Shown: positions 44,224 through 53,208 of the stretch, piece by piece
Layout: every line of letters begins with the position of its first letter
Numbering within the stretch: the stretch's first letter is position 1
Assembly: GCF_012844235.1 (NCBI RefSeq)
Contig: NZ_JABAGR010000006.1
Location: 124,001-188,000, forward strand
DNA: 64,000 bases
From: Parafannyhessea umbonata
Lineage (GTDB): Bacteria; Actinomycetota; Coriobacteriia; Coriobacteriales; Atopobiaceae
Reading direction: 5' to 3'
Position numbers and translations under genes: made by a program
Notes under the pieces: generated by a model
Database searches by the model: none
What the model saw: only the letters and a program-made list of their open reading frames with translations
What the model was told of the DNA's origin: nothing

Positions 44224-44897
44224 GGTACACGTGAGCCCCGAGTTGACACGCCCCGTACACGTCGCGGCCGAGTTTCGCGGGTCCGTGCAAGCTCGCGGCA
44301 GACGTGTACCGGGCCGGGTACACTTCGAAGCCCAGTTTGCAGGGGCCCTGCAAACTGGGCGCCCATGTGTACGGGGTGGGTACACATGGGCGCGCTTTTG
44401 GCAAGAAGTTGTAAACTCGGGCCAGACGAGTAGCATCGAAAGTCGAGCCATGTCAGGAACTGTCAGACGTGTACCGGGTCGTTCGTTAAGACTTTGATTG
44501 TGCAGCTAATCTACCTCATGTTATGTGGAATTAGACTAATTCCACATGGTACACGTCTGACCCGAGTTTGCATTTTCCGGTACACATGCGCGAGTTCCTG
44601 CCATGGTTTGATTTCTTATGGCACACGTCGGCCGCGAGTTTGCGGGATCCCGTGCGTTTCTGCCACACGTGTACCGGCGGGGGACACCCTCGGCACACAT
44701 GAGGGCCGAGTTTGCAGGCCGCCCGCGAACTGGGGGCAGGTGTGTACCGCCAGGGTGCCCCCCGGTACCCGTCTGGCCCGAGTTTCGTGCAACCGTGCAA
44801 ACTCGCCGCAGGAGTGTACCGGCACGCAACGCTTCCCCGTACTCGTGAGGGCCGAGTTTACGCCGGCCCTGCAAACTCGCGGCAGAAGTGTACCGGC
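44224..44897. repeat. tandem array of imperfect 55-60 nt dyad (hairpin) repeats
   Basis: About eight units plus extra half-units. Left arm consensus: CCGGTACACGTGNGGCCGAG followed by TTTGC. Right arm is its complement: GCAAACTCGCGGCAGACGTG then TACCGG. Best units: 44255-44309, 44318-44372, 44692-44748, 44763-44821 and 44837-44896; weaker or split ones at 44224-44254, 44380-44431, 44461-44480, 44549-44590 and 44620-44675. Neighbouring units are 8-40 nt apart. In 44330-44360 both arms changed together (CAGTTT with AAACTG instead of GAGTTT with AAACTC), which keeps a perfect 15-bp stem. The array lies between the EIIA and HAD genes with no credible gene inside. Confidence 0.85.
44523..44547. repeat. 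perfect 12-bp palindrome inside the array
   Basis: ATGTGGAATTAG and its exact complement flank one base (A44535). It is AT-richer than its surroundings and unlike the array consensus, sitting in the gap between the two halves of the array. Confidence 0.6.
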
Positions 44898-45085
44898 GTG
44901 TTGGACGCCGCCAAACGTGGCAGCTCCAATCACGGGGGCTTCACGGCTGGGCCGGGCGAGCGCGGCGGAGTTGGCCCAGGCTATCGATTCAATGGGGCAA
45001 AGCCCCGGCGAGTCGGCCCCGGTGCCGCAGGTGCCGTATCATATGCTGCGATGTTTGATGCCCCAACCACGCGAAAGAGGACGAA

Positions 45086-45970
45086 ATGGCACGTCAGAAC
45101 ATGGCGAGTAAGAATATCAGGCTCATCCTTGCGGACATCGACCGAACGCTGCTCCCCTGGGGGCTCGACGCCGTGCCACCCCGGACGCGCGCGGCGATGC
45201 ACCATGCCATGGAGGCCGGCATCCGCGTGGGGCCGGCCACCGGACGCGGCTTCGACTGGCTGTCCCCGCTCTTCTCGGGCGACTCCGCGTGCTTCCGGAC
45301 GTGCGTCGCGACGAACGGAAACCAGGTGTTCCTGGATGGTCGCAAGATTCGCGAGGCAAACTTCAGCGGCGATGCACTCGCGAGGGTCGCGGAGGTGGCG
45401 GCCGGCTTTCCGCACGCGGGGGTCATCGCGTTCGACGGCGCCACGCCCTCGCTCGTGAGCGGCCGCATCGAGGACCTTAGGGCGACGTTCCCATCGTATG
45501 CCGCGGCATGCCGCACGCGGGCAGACGGCTCGGCGCTGGGGCTCCCGGACTTTGCGGCGACAAAGGTGAACGTGTTCCTGGCCCGGGAGTCCGCGGACGG
45601 CACGCTTGCGCCCGCGGGCGAGAAGGACTCGCGCGCCATGGTCGATGCCCTGAACCAGCAGGTGGACGGCCTTGACTTCGACTATCCGCAGCCGGGCTTC
45701 ACGAACGTCATGCGCGCGGGGTGGAACAAGGCCACGGGCATACTGGCGCTAGCGCGCGAGCTGGGAATCGGCGTGGACGAGGTCGTGGTCTTTGGCGACG
45801 CCGGGAACGACCTGTCAATGTTCGAGGCCATTCCCAACTCCGTGGCGGTGGCGAACGCCACGCCGGAGGCGGCCGCGGCGGCCCGCTGGCACATCGGCCC
45901 GAGCACGAAGGAAGCCGTGGCGGACGCGATCGAGGCGCTGGCCGCGGGGGAGTGGCCGTTTTCCGAGTAG
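45086..45970 (+). CDS. HAD-superfamily hydrolase, Cof type
   Basis: 294-aa Cof-like phosphatase. Motif I reads LILADIDRTLLPWG: both Asp are kept but the usual Gly (DxDGT) is Arg, which is rare. The GPATGRGFDWL Thr motif, a capped middle domain, GWNKATGILALA with its Lys, and VFGDAGNDLSMFE complete the HAD set. Probable sugar-phosphate phosphatase. The start has GAAAGAGGA before the ATG; a second ATG at codon 6 is possible. It follows the repeat array. Confidence 0.85.
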   Translation: MARQNMASKNIRLILADIDRTLLPWGLDAVPPRTRAAMHHAMEAGIRVGPATGRGFDWLSPLFSGDSACFRTCVATNGNQVFLDGRKIREANFSGDALARVAEVAAGFPHAGVIAFDGATPSLVSGRIEDLRATFPSYAAACRTRADGSALGLPDFAATKVNVFLARESADGTLAPAGEKDSRAMVDALNQQVDGLDFDYPQPGFTNVMRAGWNKATGILALARELGIGVDEVVVFGDAGNDLSMFEAIPNSVAVANATPEAAAAARWHIGPSTKEAVADAIEALAAGEWPFSE

Positions 45971-46096
45971 CGCCGATCGGCTTGCCGCCTTGCCACGCGC
46001 GCCGTCCCGCCACGCGCGCGGCCGCTGTGCCGTCACGCGCCGCGAGTTGTGAATGTCCGCGTTCTTCTCGCCCGTTGGCGCGTTGTGTGCTATCCT

Positions 46097-46377
46097 CAGC
46101 CACTAGGCAATGACGGAGAGGTTCGGCCGTCGCGTCGCTGGAGGACAGAGAGGGAGCTCACCGGCTGAGAGGCTCTCACGAAGGCTGACGGACGAAGTTC
46201 ACTCCACCAGCCGCGACCTGAACGCCGTCGGGCAGCCGCCGGCAAGTAGGGAAGCCGTCCGCCCCACGGAACGGGGCTCAACGAGTGGGTGCTCGCGAGA
46301 GACAACGTGAACGCCAATCAAGGTGGTACCGCGGATAACTCCGTCCTTGAGCCATGTGCTCGGGACGGTTTTTGTTT
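46097..46377 (+). ncRNA. T-box riboswitch leader for tRNA-Phe, upstream of pheS
   Basis: The leader contains the T-box motif AGGTGGTACCGCGG (46321-46334), which pairs with the uncharged tRNA acceptor end. It is followed by a rho-independent terminator: CCGTCC...GGGACGG stem at 46341-46368 and a T-run (46369-46377). The upstream part folds as Stem I; a TTC at 46198-46200 in GAAGTTCACTCC is the likely Phe specifier codon. Low charged tRNA-Phe should favour antitermination and pheST expression. A TTCTCGCCCG element and TATCCT (46091-46096) precede it as a possible promoter. The exact 5' end is estimated. Confidence 0.9.
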
Positions 46378-46391
46378 AAAGGGGGATTTTC

Positions 46392-47459
46392 ATGGCAATG
46401 TCGGACGACCTGAACGCGATTCAGGAGCGGGTGCAGGAGGCGCTTGCGGGCGCGCACAGCCTGGAGGACCTTGAGAAGATCCGCGTGGCGGCGCTGGGCA
46501 AGAAGGGCTCGCTCACCGCGATCATGCACATGATGGGCAAGGTGCCGCCCGAGGAGCGCCCCGCGATGGGCAAGCTCGCCAACACGGTGCGCGCCAACGT
46601 GGACAGCGCCATCAAGCAGGCGCGCCTTCAGATCGCGAAGCGCGCGCTGGACGAGAAGATCATGGCGGAGGCGGCCGACGTCACCCTGCCGGGACGCAGG
46701 CTGAGCCCGGGCACGGAGCACCTTATCAGCCAGATCCGCGAGGAGATCGAGGACATCTTCTGCGGCCTGGGCTACACGGTCGAGGACGGCCCGTACGTCG
46801 AGACCACCTACTACAACTTCACGGCCCTGAACGCCCCTGAGGACCACCCCAGCCGCTCGGCGAAGGACACGTTCTACGTGGTGGACAACGCGCCCGAGGG
46901 CAAGGAGAAGCACGTCCTGGGCGAGTCGGACGTCCTGCTCCGCACGCAGACCTCCGGCGTGCAGGTGCACACGATGGAGGAGAAGAAGCCGCCCATCTAC
47001 ATGATCTGCCCGGGCACGGTGTTCCGCCCCGACACGGCCGACGCAAACCACCTGCCGCAGTTCACGCAGGTCGAGGGTCTCGTCGTGGACGAGGGCATCA
47101 CGTTTGGCGACCTGAAGGGCACGTTGGACTACTTCTGCCGCGAGATCTTCGGCAAGGACCGCGCCACGCGCTACCGCCCGCACTTCTTCCCGTTCACGGA
47201 GCCCAGCTGCGAGGTCGACGTCAGCTGCGGCGTGTGCCACGGCAAGGGCTGCCGCTTCTGCAAGAACACCGGGTGGCTCGAGATCCTGGGCTGCGGCATG
47301 GTGGACCCAAACGTGTTCCACTACTGCGGCATCGACCCCGAGAAGTACTCCGGCTTCGCCTTCGGCATCGGCGTGGAGCGCGTCGCGGCCCTGCGCTACG
47401 ACCTGCCGGACCTGCGCATGCTCATGACGGGCGACATGCGCTTCCTCAGGCAGTTCTAG
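46392..47459 (+). CDS. pheS: phenylalanyl-tRNA synthetase alpha subunit
   Basis: 355-aa catalytic alpha subunit of the (alpha-beta)2 enzyme. The N-terminal coiled coil (about 1-85) precedes the class II core: motif 1 around LISQIREEIEDIFCGLGY, motif 2 PGTVFRPDTADANHLPQFTQVEG and motif 3 FAFGIGVERVAALRY. A CGVCHGKGCRFCKNTG insertion with four Cys may bind zinc, as in some bacterial PheS. Gene is controlled by the T-box leader directly upstream and followed by pheT. Confidence 0.98.
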   Translation: MAMSDDLNAIQERVQEALAGAHSLEDLEKIRVAALGKKGSLTAIMHMMGKVPPEERPAMGKLANTVRANVDSAIKQARLQIAKRALDEKIMAEAADVTLPGRRLSPGTEHLISQIREEIEDIFCGLGYTVEDGPYVETTYYNFTALNAPEDHPSRSAKDTFYVVDNAPEGKEKHVLGESDVLLRTQTSGVQVHTMEEKKPPIYMICPGTVFRPDTADANHLPQFTQVEGLVVDEGITFGDLKGTLDYFCREIFGKDRATRYRPHFFPFTEPSCEVDVSCGVCHGKGCRFCKNTGWLEILGCGMVDPNVFHYCGIDPEKYSGFAFGIGVERVAALRYDLPDLRMLMTGDMRFLRQF

Positions 47460-47549
47460 CTGCCGCGCACCCCGCGCACGCGGGGGCGCACCCCAGAAAC
47501 AGGCGACGTGCGGGCGGCCGGCCAGGCTCCCGCAAAGAAAGGCAACAAG

Positions 47550-50021
47550 ATGCGTGTCTCTTATGAGTGGCTCAAGACCATGGTGGACGTGCCCGAGGAC
47601 CCCCAGGACCTCGTGAGGGAGTTCGTCCGCACCGGCACGGAGGTCGAGGCGGTCGAGCGCGTCGGCGCGGACATCACCCGCGTCGTCACGTCCCAGGTGC
47701 TCGAGAAGGTGCCCCACCCGGACTCCGACCACATGTACGTCTGCAAGATGGACGTGGGCAAGTACAACGTGGACGAGAAGGGCGAGCCCTGCCCGCTGCA
47801 GGTGGTGTGCGGCGCCCAGAACTTCGAGGTGGGCGACAAGACCGTCACCGCGCTCGTGGGCGCGACGCTGCCCGGCGACGTGAAGATCAAGAAGGGCAAG
47901 CTCCGTGGCGTCGACTCGTTCGGCATGAACTGCTCGAGCCGCGAGCTCGGGCTCGACGCGGACCACTCCGGCATCATGATCCTGCCGAAGGACGCGCCCG
48001 TGGGCGTCGACTTCGTGGAGTGGAAGGGCATGAGCGACACGGTGATCGACTGCGAGATCACGCCGAACCGCCCGGACTGCCTGTCCATGTGCGGCATGGC
48101 GACCGAGGTCTCGGCCATGCTCGACGAAGACACCCACATCGAGCTCCCCGCCATCAAGAACGAGTCCGCCGAGTTCGGCCGCACGGCCGACATGGTCGAC
48201 GTCACGATCGACGACGCGGAGCTGTGCGGCCGCTACACCGCGCGCGTCGTGCGCAACGTGAAGATCGGCCCCAGCCCCGAGTGGCTCGCGAGGCGCGTCA
48301 TCGCCGCGGGCGCGCGTCCCATCAACAACGTGGTCGACGTCACCAACTACGTCATGTTCCTCACCGGCCAGCCGCTGCACGCGTTCGACCTGGGCAAGGT
48401 CTCGACGCGTGACGGCAAGCGCCACATCGTCGTGCGTGCGGCGCATGAGGGCGAGAAGCTCGTGACCCTCGACGGCCAGGAGCGCACGCTCACGCCGGAC
48501 ATGGCCGTCATCACGGACGACGGCAACGCGCCCGTGGCGCTCGCCGGTGTCATGGGCGGCCTGAACTCCGACATCGACGAAGACACCGTGGACGTCCTCC
48601 TGGAGAGCGCCGTGTTCGACAAGGGCCACGTCAGCCGCACGAGCCGCAACCTCGACCTCATGAGCGAGGCGTCCATCCGCTACGAGCGCCAGGTCGACGG
48701 AGCGCGCTGCGCCCTGGTGAGCGACGTCGCGGCCGCGCTGTTCGAGCAGTGCTGCGGCGCGGACGTGTGCGAGGGCATGGTCGACGTGTACCCCGCGCCG
48801 GTCGACGCGCCCCAGATGGACCTGCGCCCCGACCGCGTGCGTGCGCTCACCGGAGCCCCCATAGAGGCCGAGTTCATGGCGAGCCGCCTGGAGCGCCTGG
48901 GCTGCACCGTCACGCGCGGCGCGGACGAGCATGCCCCCATGCACGTCGTCGCGCCCACGAACCGCCCGGACCTCACGCGCGAGATCGACCTCGTCGAGGA
49001 GGTGCTGCGCCTCTGGGGCGAGGGCGACGTCGAGCCCACGCTCCCCGCTGCCCGCAACCACGCCGGCGGGCTCACCGTCGAGCAGCAGCGCGTGCGCAAG
49101 ATCGGCCAGGTCCTGCGCGCGAGCGGCCTGTGCGAGACGTCCACGTACAACTTCGCCGACCCCAGGGACCTCGAGCGCCTCGGCATGAGCGAGGAGGGTC
49201 GCGGCGTCCCCGTGAAGATCATGCGCCCGCTCGTGGCCGACCAGTCCCAGATGCGCCGCGACATCATCCCGGGCCTGCTGCGCTCCGTCGCGTACAACCT
49301 TGACCACGGCGTCCAGAACGTCCAGCTCTACGAGGTCGGGCGCGTGTTCTTCGGGCACGAGCACAAGAGCCAGCCGGACGAGCCCAGCTACGTCGCCGGC
49401 GTCATGTGCGGCGCGTGGAACGACGACCAGTGGAACAAGAAGTACGTCAAGCTCGACTTCTTCGACGCCAAGGGCGTCGTCGAGAACCTGCTGGACGCCC
49501 TGCGCATCACGAAGGTCCGCTTCAAGGCCGCGGACCCCGAGCGCTACGGCTGGCTCCAGCCCGGCCGCGCGGCCGAGGTCATCGCGCAGGGCGAGCTGCT
49601 CGGCTGGGTCGGCAACATCCACCCCTCGAGCCTCAAGAACTTCGACCTGGACGTTCCCGTCGTCGCGTTTGAGCTCTCCGTCAAGGCGCTGCTGCGTCTG
49701 GCCCAGCGCGAGCTTCCGTACAAGGAGGTCCCGACGCTGCCCGGCGTCTCCATCGACCTCGCGCTCGTCGTGGACGAGGACATGACGTGCGAGCAGGTCG
49801 TCCAGCGCATCCAGAGCGCGGGCGGCAAGCTCCTCGCGGACGTCCGCCTCTTCGACGTGTACCGTGACAAGATCCGCGTGGGCGAGGGCAAGAAGTCCAT
49901 GGCCTTCTCGCTCACCTATCGCGCGGCCGACCACACCCTCACCTCCGAGGAGGTCGAGAAGGCCCACAACAAGCTCGTGACGAAGGTCATGAAGTCCACC
50001 GGCGGCGAGGTCCGTAGCTAG
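47550..50021 (+). CDS. pheT: phenylalanyl-tRNA synthetase beta subunit
   Basis: 823-aa beta subunit. The N-terminal tRNA-binding OB domain lies in the first 150 residues (VTSQVLEKVPHPDSDHMYVCKMDVG). The B3/B4 editing domain follows (MCGMATEVSAML...CGRYTARVV), then B5, the catalytic-like core, and the C-terminal anticodon-binding domain (LFDVYRDKIRVGEGKKSMAFSL). ATG 47550 is chosen for AAAGAAAGG upstream, 90 nt after pheS. A strong hairpin follows the stop. Confidence 0.98.
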   Translation: MRVSYEWLKTMVDVPEDPQDLVREFVRTGTEVEAVERVGADITRVVTSQVLEKVPHPDSDHMYVCKMDVGKYNVDEKGEPCPLQVVCGAQNFEVGDKTVTALVGATLPGDVKIKKGKLRGVDSFGMNCSSRELGLDADHSGIMILPKDAPVGVDFVEWKGMSDTVIDCEITPNRPDCLSMCGMATEVSAMLDEDTHIELPAIKNESAEFGRTADMVDVTIDDAELCGRYTARVVRNVKIGPSPEWLARRVIAAGARPINNVVDVTNYVMFLTGQPLHAFDLGKVSTRDGKRHIVVRAAHEGEKLVTLDGQERTLTPDMAVITDDGNAPVALAGVMGGLNSDIDEDTVDVLLESAVFDKGHVSRTSRNLDLMSEASIRYERQVDGARCALVSDVAAALFEQCCGADVCEGMVDVYPAPVDAPQMDLRPDRVRALTGAPIEAEFMASRLERLGCTVTRGADEHAPMHVVAPTNRPDLTREIDLVEEVLRLWGEGDVEPTLPAARNHAGGLTVEQQRVRKIGQVLRASGLCETSTYNFADPRDLERLGMSEEGRGVPVKIMRPLVADQSQMRRDIIPGLLRSVAYNLDHGVQNVQLYEVGRVFFGHEHKSQPDEPSYVAGVMCGAWNDDQWNKKYVKLDFFDAKGVVENLLDALRITKVRFKAADPERYGWLQPGRAAEVIAQGELLGWVGNIHPSSLKNFDLDVPVVAFELSVKALLRLAQRELPYKEVPTLPGVSIDLALVVDEDMTCEQVVQRIQSAGGKLLADVRLFDVYRDKIRVGEGKKSMAFSLTYRAADHTLTSEEVEKAHNKLVTKVMKSTGGEVRS

Positions 50022-50041
50022 CGTCTTGGCCTTGGGCCAAA

Positions 50042-50070
50042 GGTCCCCCGGGCACGGGCCCGGGGGGACC
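50042..50070 (+). terminator. hairpin terminator after pheT
   Basis: GGTCCCCCGGGC (50042-50053) pairs with GCCCGGGGGGACC (50058-50070) with one extra G as a bulge, followed by GATCTTTCGG. A short T-run makes it a moderate rho-independent terminator for the pheST transcript. Confidence 0.65.
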
Positions 50071-50164
50071 GATCTTTCGGCACTGGGTGCGAACTTGGTG
50101 TCTTTGGTGGCCGACGCGCCCCGTTTCGTGCACACCCGCGGCGTTTATGCCTAGAATGGACCCT

Positions 50165-50878
50165 ATGCCAAGCTGGAACATACATATAGCCCACGTGCAG
50201 CGCCTGCTCCACGAGCAGGACGCGCGGGCGCTGGGCATTCGCGACGCGAACGCGTTCCTGTTCGGCAACCTCGTGCCGGACATCTACGTGGGCTACCTGG
50301 TGCAGCCCATCTCGCGTAAGGTGCCGTACAGGGTGACGCACTTCGCGGACCCGGCCTTCGTGCCGCAGCCGGCGTACTGGGACTTCTGGACTCGCTACGC
50401 GCGCGCCTCCGCGGACGAGCGGGGCCGCGTTTCCGACGTGGTGCTGGGCGCGTGGATGCACCTTCTGGCGGACAACGTGTACAACGCCGCGAACAACCGC
50501 TTCATAGCGGAGCACGGCATCGAGCCGGGGGAGGAGACCCGCAAGCGCAAGCAGGCGGACTTCGACCTCTTCGGCCGCACGCTCGAGCTTGACATCGCGC
50601 CGCAGGTGAGCAGGTCCGTCCTGCAGCAGGCCGCGGCATTTCCGCAGTATCCCATAGGCGAGGAGGACGCGATCCGCGCCATAGCCGTCGCGGACGACGT
50701 GGTGGAGCAGAACAGCGAGCGCCACGTCGCGGGCACGCCGCGCTACTGCATGCTCGACGCGTCGTTCTTCTCGCAAACGTACGAAAATGTCTATCATCTA
50801 ATGGTCAGGAATCTGAGGGCCTATGCCGAGCACGGCGCACTTGGGTGTGGCGAGCGCGGCAGCGACGGCAACGCGTAG
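50165..50878 (+). CDS. zinc-dependent phospholipase C-like protein
   Basis: 237-aa soluble helical protein resembling the zinc-dependent phospholipase C/S1-P1 fold family. His and Asp residues suited to metal binding occur at WNIHIAHVQ, GNLVPDIYVG, RVTHFADPAF and GAWMHLLADNVYN. No signal peptide. TAGAAT at 50152-50157 is a good -10 whose transcription start would fall at about the ATG, so the mRNA is probably leaderless; ATG 50156 in frame is the alternative. Function is inferred from fold only. Confidence 0.65.
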   Translation: MPSWNIHIAHVQRLLHEQDARALGIRDANAFLFGNLVPDIYVGYLVQPISRKVPYRVTHFADPAFVPQPAYWDFWTRYARASADERGRVSDVVLGAWMHLLADNVYNAANNRFIAEHGIEPGEETRKRKQADFDLFGRTLELDIAPQVSRSVLQQAAAFPQYPIGEEDAIRAIAVADDVVEQNSERHVAGTPRYCMLDASFFSQTYENVYHLMVRNLRAYAEHGALGCGERGSDGNA

Positions 50879-50944
50879 GGGCTGTCGTTGGGCGTACGAG
50901 TCACAAAGCGGCGGGCCGCGGGCCGCCTGCGGAAGGGTTGATGC

Positions 50945-51682
50945 ATGCCCAAGTTCGACAAGTCTGATGGCGAGCTGCTGTACGTCCAGGTATCGGACTA
51001 CGTGCGCGAGAAGATCTACTCCAAGGACTGGGGGGTGGACGAGCCCATCCCGTCCGAGCACGAGCTGATGGACATGCTGCACCTGTCGCGCGGCACGGTG
51101 CAGAAGGGCATTCGCCAGCTTGTGGACGAGGGGCTGCTCGTTCAGCAGCGCGGCCGCGGCACGTTCGTGGTGCAGCCCGTCATGGCCAGGCCCAGCTCCA
51201 ACCGCCTGCTGTCGTTTGGCGAGTCCATGAGCGCCCAGGGCGTGAAGTACATCACGAGGGTCGTGAAGTCCGAGGTGAGGCAGGCCGGCCCCCTCTGCGC
51301 GGAGAACCTGCAGATGGACGTGGGGGACGACTACCTGTACCTGTGCCGCGTGCGCTACGTGAGCCACCGCGCCGTCATGTTCATCGAGAGCCACCTGAAC
51401 CTGAGCGTGTGCCCGGGGATCGAGGACGCGAACTTCGAGCACGAGGCGCTGTTCGCGGCCGTGGAGCGCACGAGCGGCCACGAGATCGGCCGCTCCGAGA
51501 TGGTCTACACTGCCCGCACGGCCGGCAAGGTGAGGGGCGGCTACCTGGAGTGCGACGAGCACGCGCCGGTGCTGGAGCTGGACCAGCTGGTGAGGCTCGA
51601 CAACGGCGTGCCGTTCGAGTGGGGCAGCGTCTGGCTGCCCGCAAACAGGTGCGTCATCAGCAACGAGACGCACCGCGCCTAG
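50945..51682 (+). CDS. GntR-family (UTRA) transcriptional regulator, probably for the amylase gene
   Basis: 245-aa regulator: winged HTH (PIPSEHELMDMLHLSRGTVQKGI, then GRGTFVVQP) and a UTRA effector domain to the end. The layout and closeness to a GH13 gene 63 nt downstream on the same strand suggest a TreR-like or maltose-type regulator of alpha-glucoside use. Effector not determinable from sequence. The neighbouring GntR at 21.5 kb is a different paralogue. Confidence 0.9.
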   Translation: MPKFDKSDGELLYVQVSDYVREKIYSKDWGVDEPIPSEHELMDMLHLSRGTVQKGIRQLVDEGLLVQQRGRGTFVVQPVMARPSSNRLLSFGESMSAQGVKYITRVVKSEVRQAGPLCAENLQMDVGDDYLYLCRVRYVSHRAVMFIESHLNLSVCPGIEDANFEHEALFAAVERTSGHEIGRSEMVYTARTAGKVRGGYLECDEHAPVLELDQLVRLDNGVPFEWGSVWLPANRCVISNETHRA

Positions 51683-51745
51683 CACGGCCGCGCACCTTGG
51701 CCGCAAGCCCGGGCGAAACACATATCCCACGATGGGGGAGGCTGC

Positions 51746-53116
51746 ATGAGCTGGTACGAGGAATCGGTTGTCTATCAGGTCTATCCGCTGGGACTCACGG
51801 GTGCGCCCTACCTGAACGACAGGACGAGCGAGCCCGTGCACAGGCTGCGCAAGCTCGTGGACGACGGCTGGGTGGAGCACATGCACAGGCTCGGCGCGAC
51901 GTGCCTGCTTCTGAACCCCGTGTTCGAGAGCGAGTCCCACGGCTATGACACCATCGACTACACGAGGGTCGACCGTCGCCTTGGCACGAACGAAGACCTG
52001 CGCCACGTGGTGGACGCGTGTCACGAGGCGGGCATCAAGGTGCTCCTGGACGGCGTCTTCAACCACGTGGGCCGCGACTTCTGGGCGTTCGAGGACGTCC
52101 GCAGGAACCGCCAGGCAAGCCCGTACGCCGGTTGGTTCAACATTGACTGGGGTTCGAACGACGAATTTGACGACGGCTTCAACTACGACTGCTGGGAGGG
52201 CGTCAGGCAGCTCGTGAAGCTCAACCACGGCAACTTCGAGCTGAACGACTACCTCGCGAAGGTCATCCGCGACTGGGAGTCCGAGTTCGACATCGACGGG
52301 CTGCGCCTGGACGTCGCGTACTGCCTGGACCGGGGCTTCCTCGGCTACCTGCGCCGCATCGCGAACGAGCTCACGCAGGAGCGCTCTTCTCGCCTGGGCG
52401 AGAAGGACGGGAAGTTCCTGCTGCTGGGCGAGACCATGTTCGGGGACTACAACCAGTGGATGGGCGACGACCTCTGCGACTCCGTCACGAACTACGAGGC
52501 GTACAAGGGGCTGTGGTCGTCCGCGAACTCCGCGAACATGCACGAGATCGCGTACTCGCTCGAGCGCCAGAGCGGCTCGCACCCGTGGGACCTCTACACC
52601 GGCCGTCACCTGCTGAACTTCCTCGACAACCACGACGTGCCGCGCATCGCGACGAAGCTGGACGACAGGCGGCAGCTCCGTCCGCTGTACGGGCTGCTCT
52701 TTGGCATGGCCGGCGTCCCGAACGTGTACTACGGAAGCGAGTGGGGCATCGAGGGCGAGCAGCTCCCCGGTGACCACGACCTGAGGCCCGCGCTCGACGC
52801 GCCGGAGTGGAACGAGCTGACGGAGTGGGTCTCTGCCCTCGCACAGTGCCGCAAGCCCGGTCATCCCGGCGCCGAGGCGCTGGCGTGGGGCGACTACGCG
52901 CAGGTTGCCGTCCAGCCCAGGCAGCTGCTGTTCCAGCGCCAGAGCGAGCACGAGCGCCTGTTCGTGGCCATCAACATCGCGGACGAGCCGTACACGTTCC
53001 ACTTCGACGCCGGCTGCGGCAGGGCGCAGGACGTGATTGACGGGTCGGACCACGACTTTGGCGGCGGCAGCGAGGTCGAGCCCTTCTCGGCGCACTTCTG
53101 GCTCTGCGAGCGGTAG
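51746..53116 (+). CDS. GH13 alpha-amylase-family glycosidase (cyclomaltodextrinase/neopullulanase-like)
   Basis: 456-aa intracellular alpha-glucan hydrolase without signal peptide. The four GH13 regions are visible: DGVFNH (102-107), GLRLDVAY with nucleophile Asp189, LLGETM with acid Glu229, and FLDNHD with transition-state Asp297. The N-terminus lacks the extra N-domain of neopullulanases. It should degrade short maltodextrins or cyclodextrins to glucose and maltose, feeding the ROK glucokinase. Regulator gene is directly upstream; a large hairpin follows. Confidence 0.9.
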   Translation: MSWYEESVVYQVYPLGLTGAPYLNDRTSEPVHRLRKLVDDGWVEHMHRLGATCLLLNPVFESESHGYDTIDYTRVDRRLGTNEDLRHVVDACHEAGIKVLLDGVFNHVGRDFWAFEDVRRNRQASPYAGWFNIDWGSNDEFDDGFNYDCWEGVRQLVKLNHGNFELNDYLAKVIRDWESEFDIDGLRLDVAYCLDRGFLGYLRRIANELTQERSSRLGEKDGKFLLLGETMFGDYNQWMGDDLCDSVTNYEAYKGLWSSANSANMHEIAYSLERQSGSHPWDLYTGRHLLNFLDNHDVPRIATKLDDRRQLRPLYGLLFGMAGVPNVYYGSEWGIEGEQLPGDHDLRPALDAPEWNELTEWVSALAQCRKPGHPGAEALAWGDYAQVAVQPRQLLFQRQSEHERLFVAINIADEPYTFHFDAGCGRAQDVIDGSDHDFGGGSEVEPFSAHFWLCER

Positions 53117-53140
53117 CGCGCGTCCTTGGCACATGCCACG

Positions 53141-53197
53141 CGAACGCCGTCGGGGCGTCGGGCCTTAAGATGCCCGGCGCCCCGATCTTCGCGTTCG
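53141..53197. terminator. large composite hairpin between GH13 and ArsC-like genes
   Basis: TCGGGGCG (53150-53157) pairs with CGCCCCGA (53178-53185), and CGGGC (53159-53163) with GCCCG (53172-53176) inside it. Outer CGAACGC (53141-53147) can pair with GCGTTCG (53191-53197). It lies between convergent genes and probably terminates both. Confidence 0.6.
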
Positions 53198-53208
53198 ATG
53201 CGCGCCCG

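Noticed and set aside
44224-44897. CRISPR array
   Set aside because: Units are imperfect long dyads with irregular short gaps, not identical 25-40 nt repeats with unique spacers, and no cas genes are in the window.
44494-45111. Open frames on both strands through the repeat array, with recurring short peptides
   Set aside because: The recurring peptides come from reading the dyad repeats in several frames and on both strands; none has a convincing ribosome site or a known domain.
46278-50135. 1285-codon minus-strand frame opposite pheS-pheT
   Set aside because: Shadow of strongly biased codons in pheS and pheT, with His/Arg/Val-rich low-complexity translation.
52388-52405. Inverted repeat TTCTCGCC-TG-GGCGAGAA in the amylase gene as a regulatory site
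   Set aside because: Explained by preferred codons for Ser-Arg-Leu-Gly-Glu-Lys in the middle of a conserved coding region.
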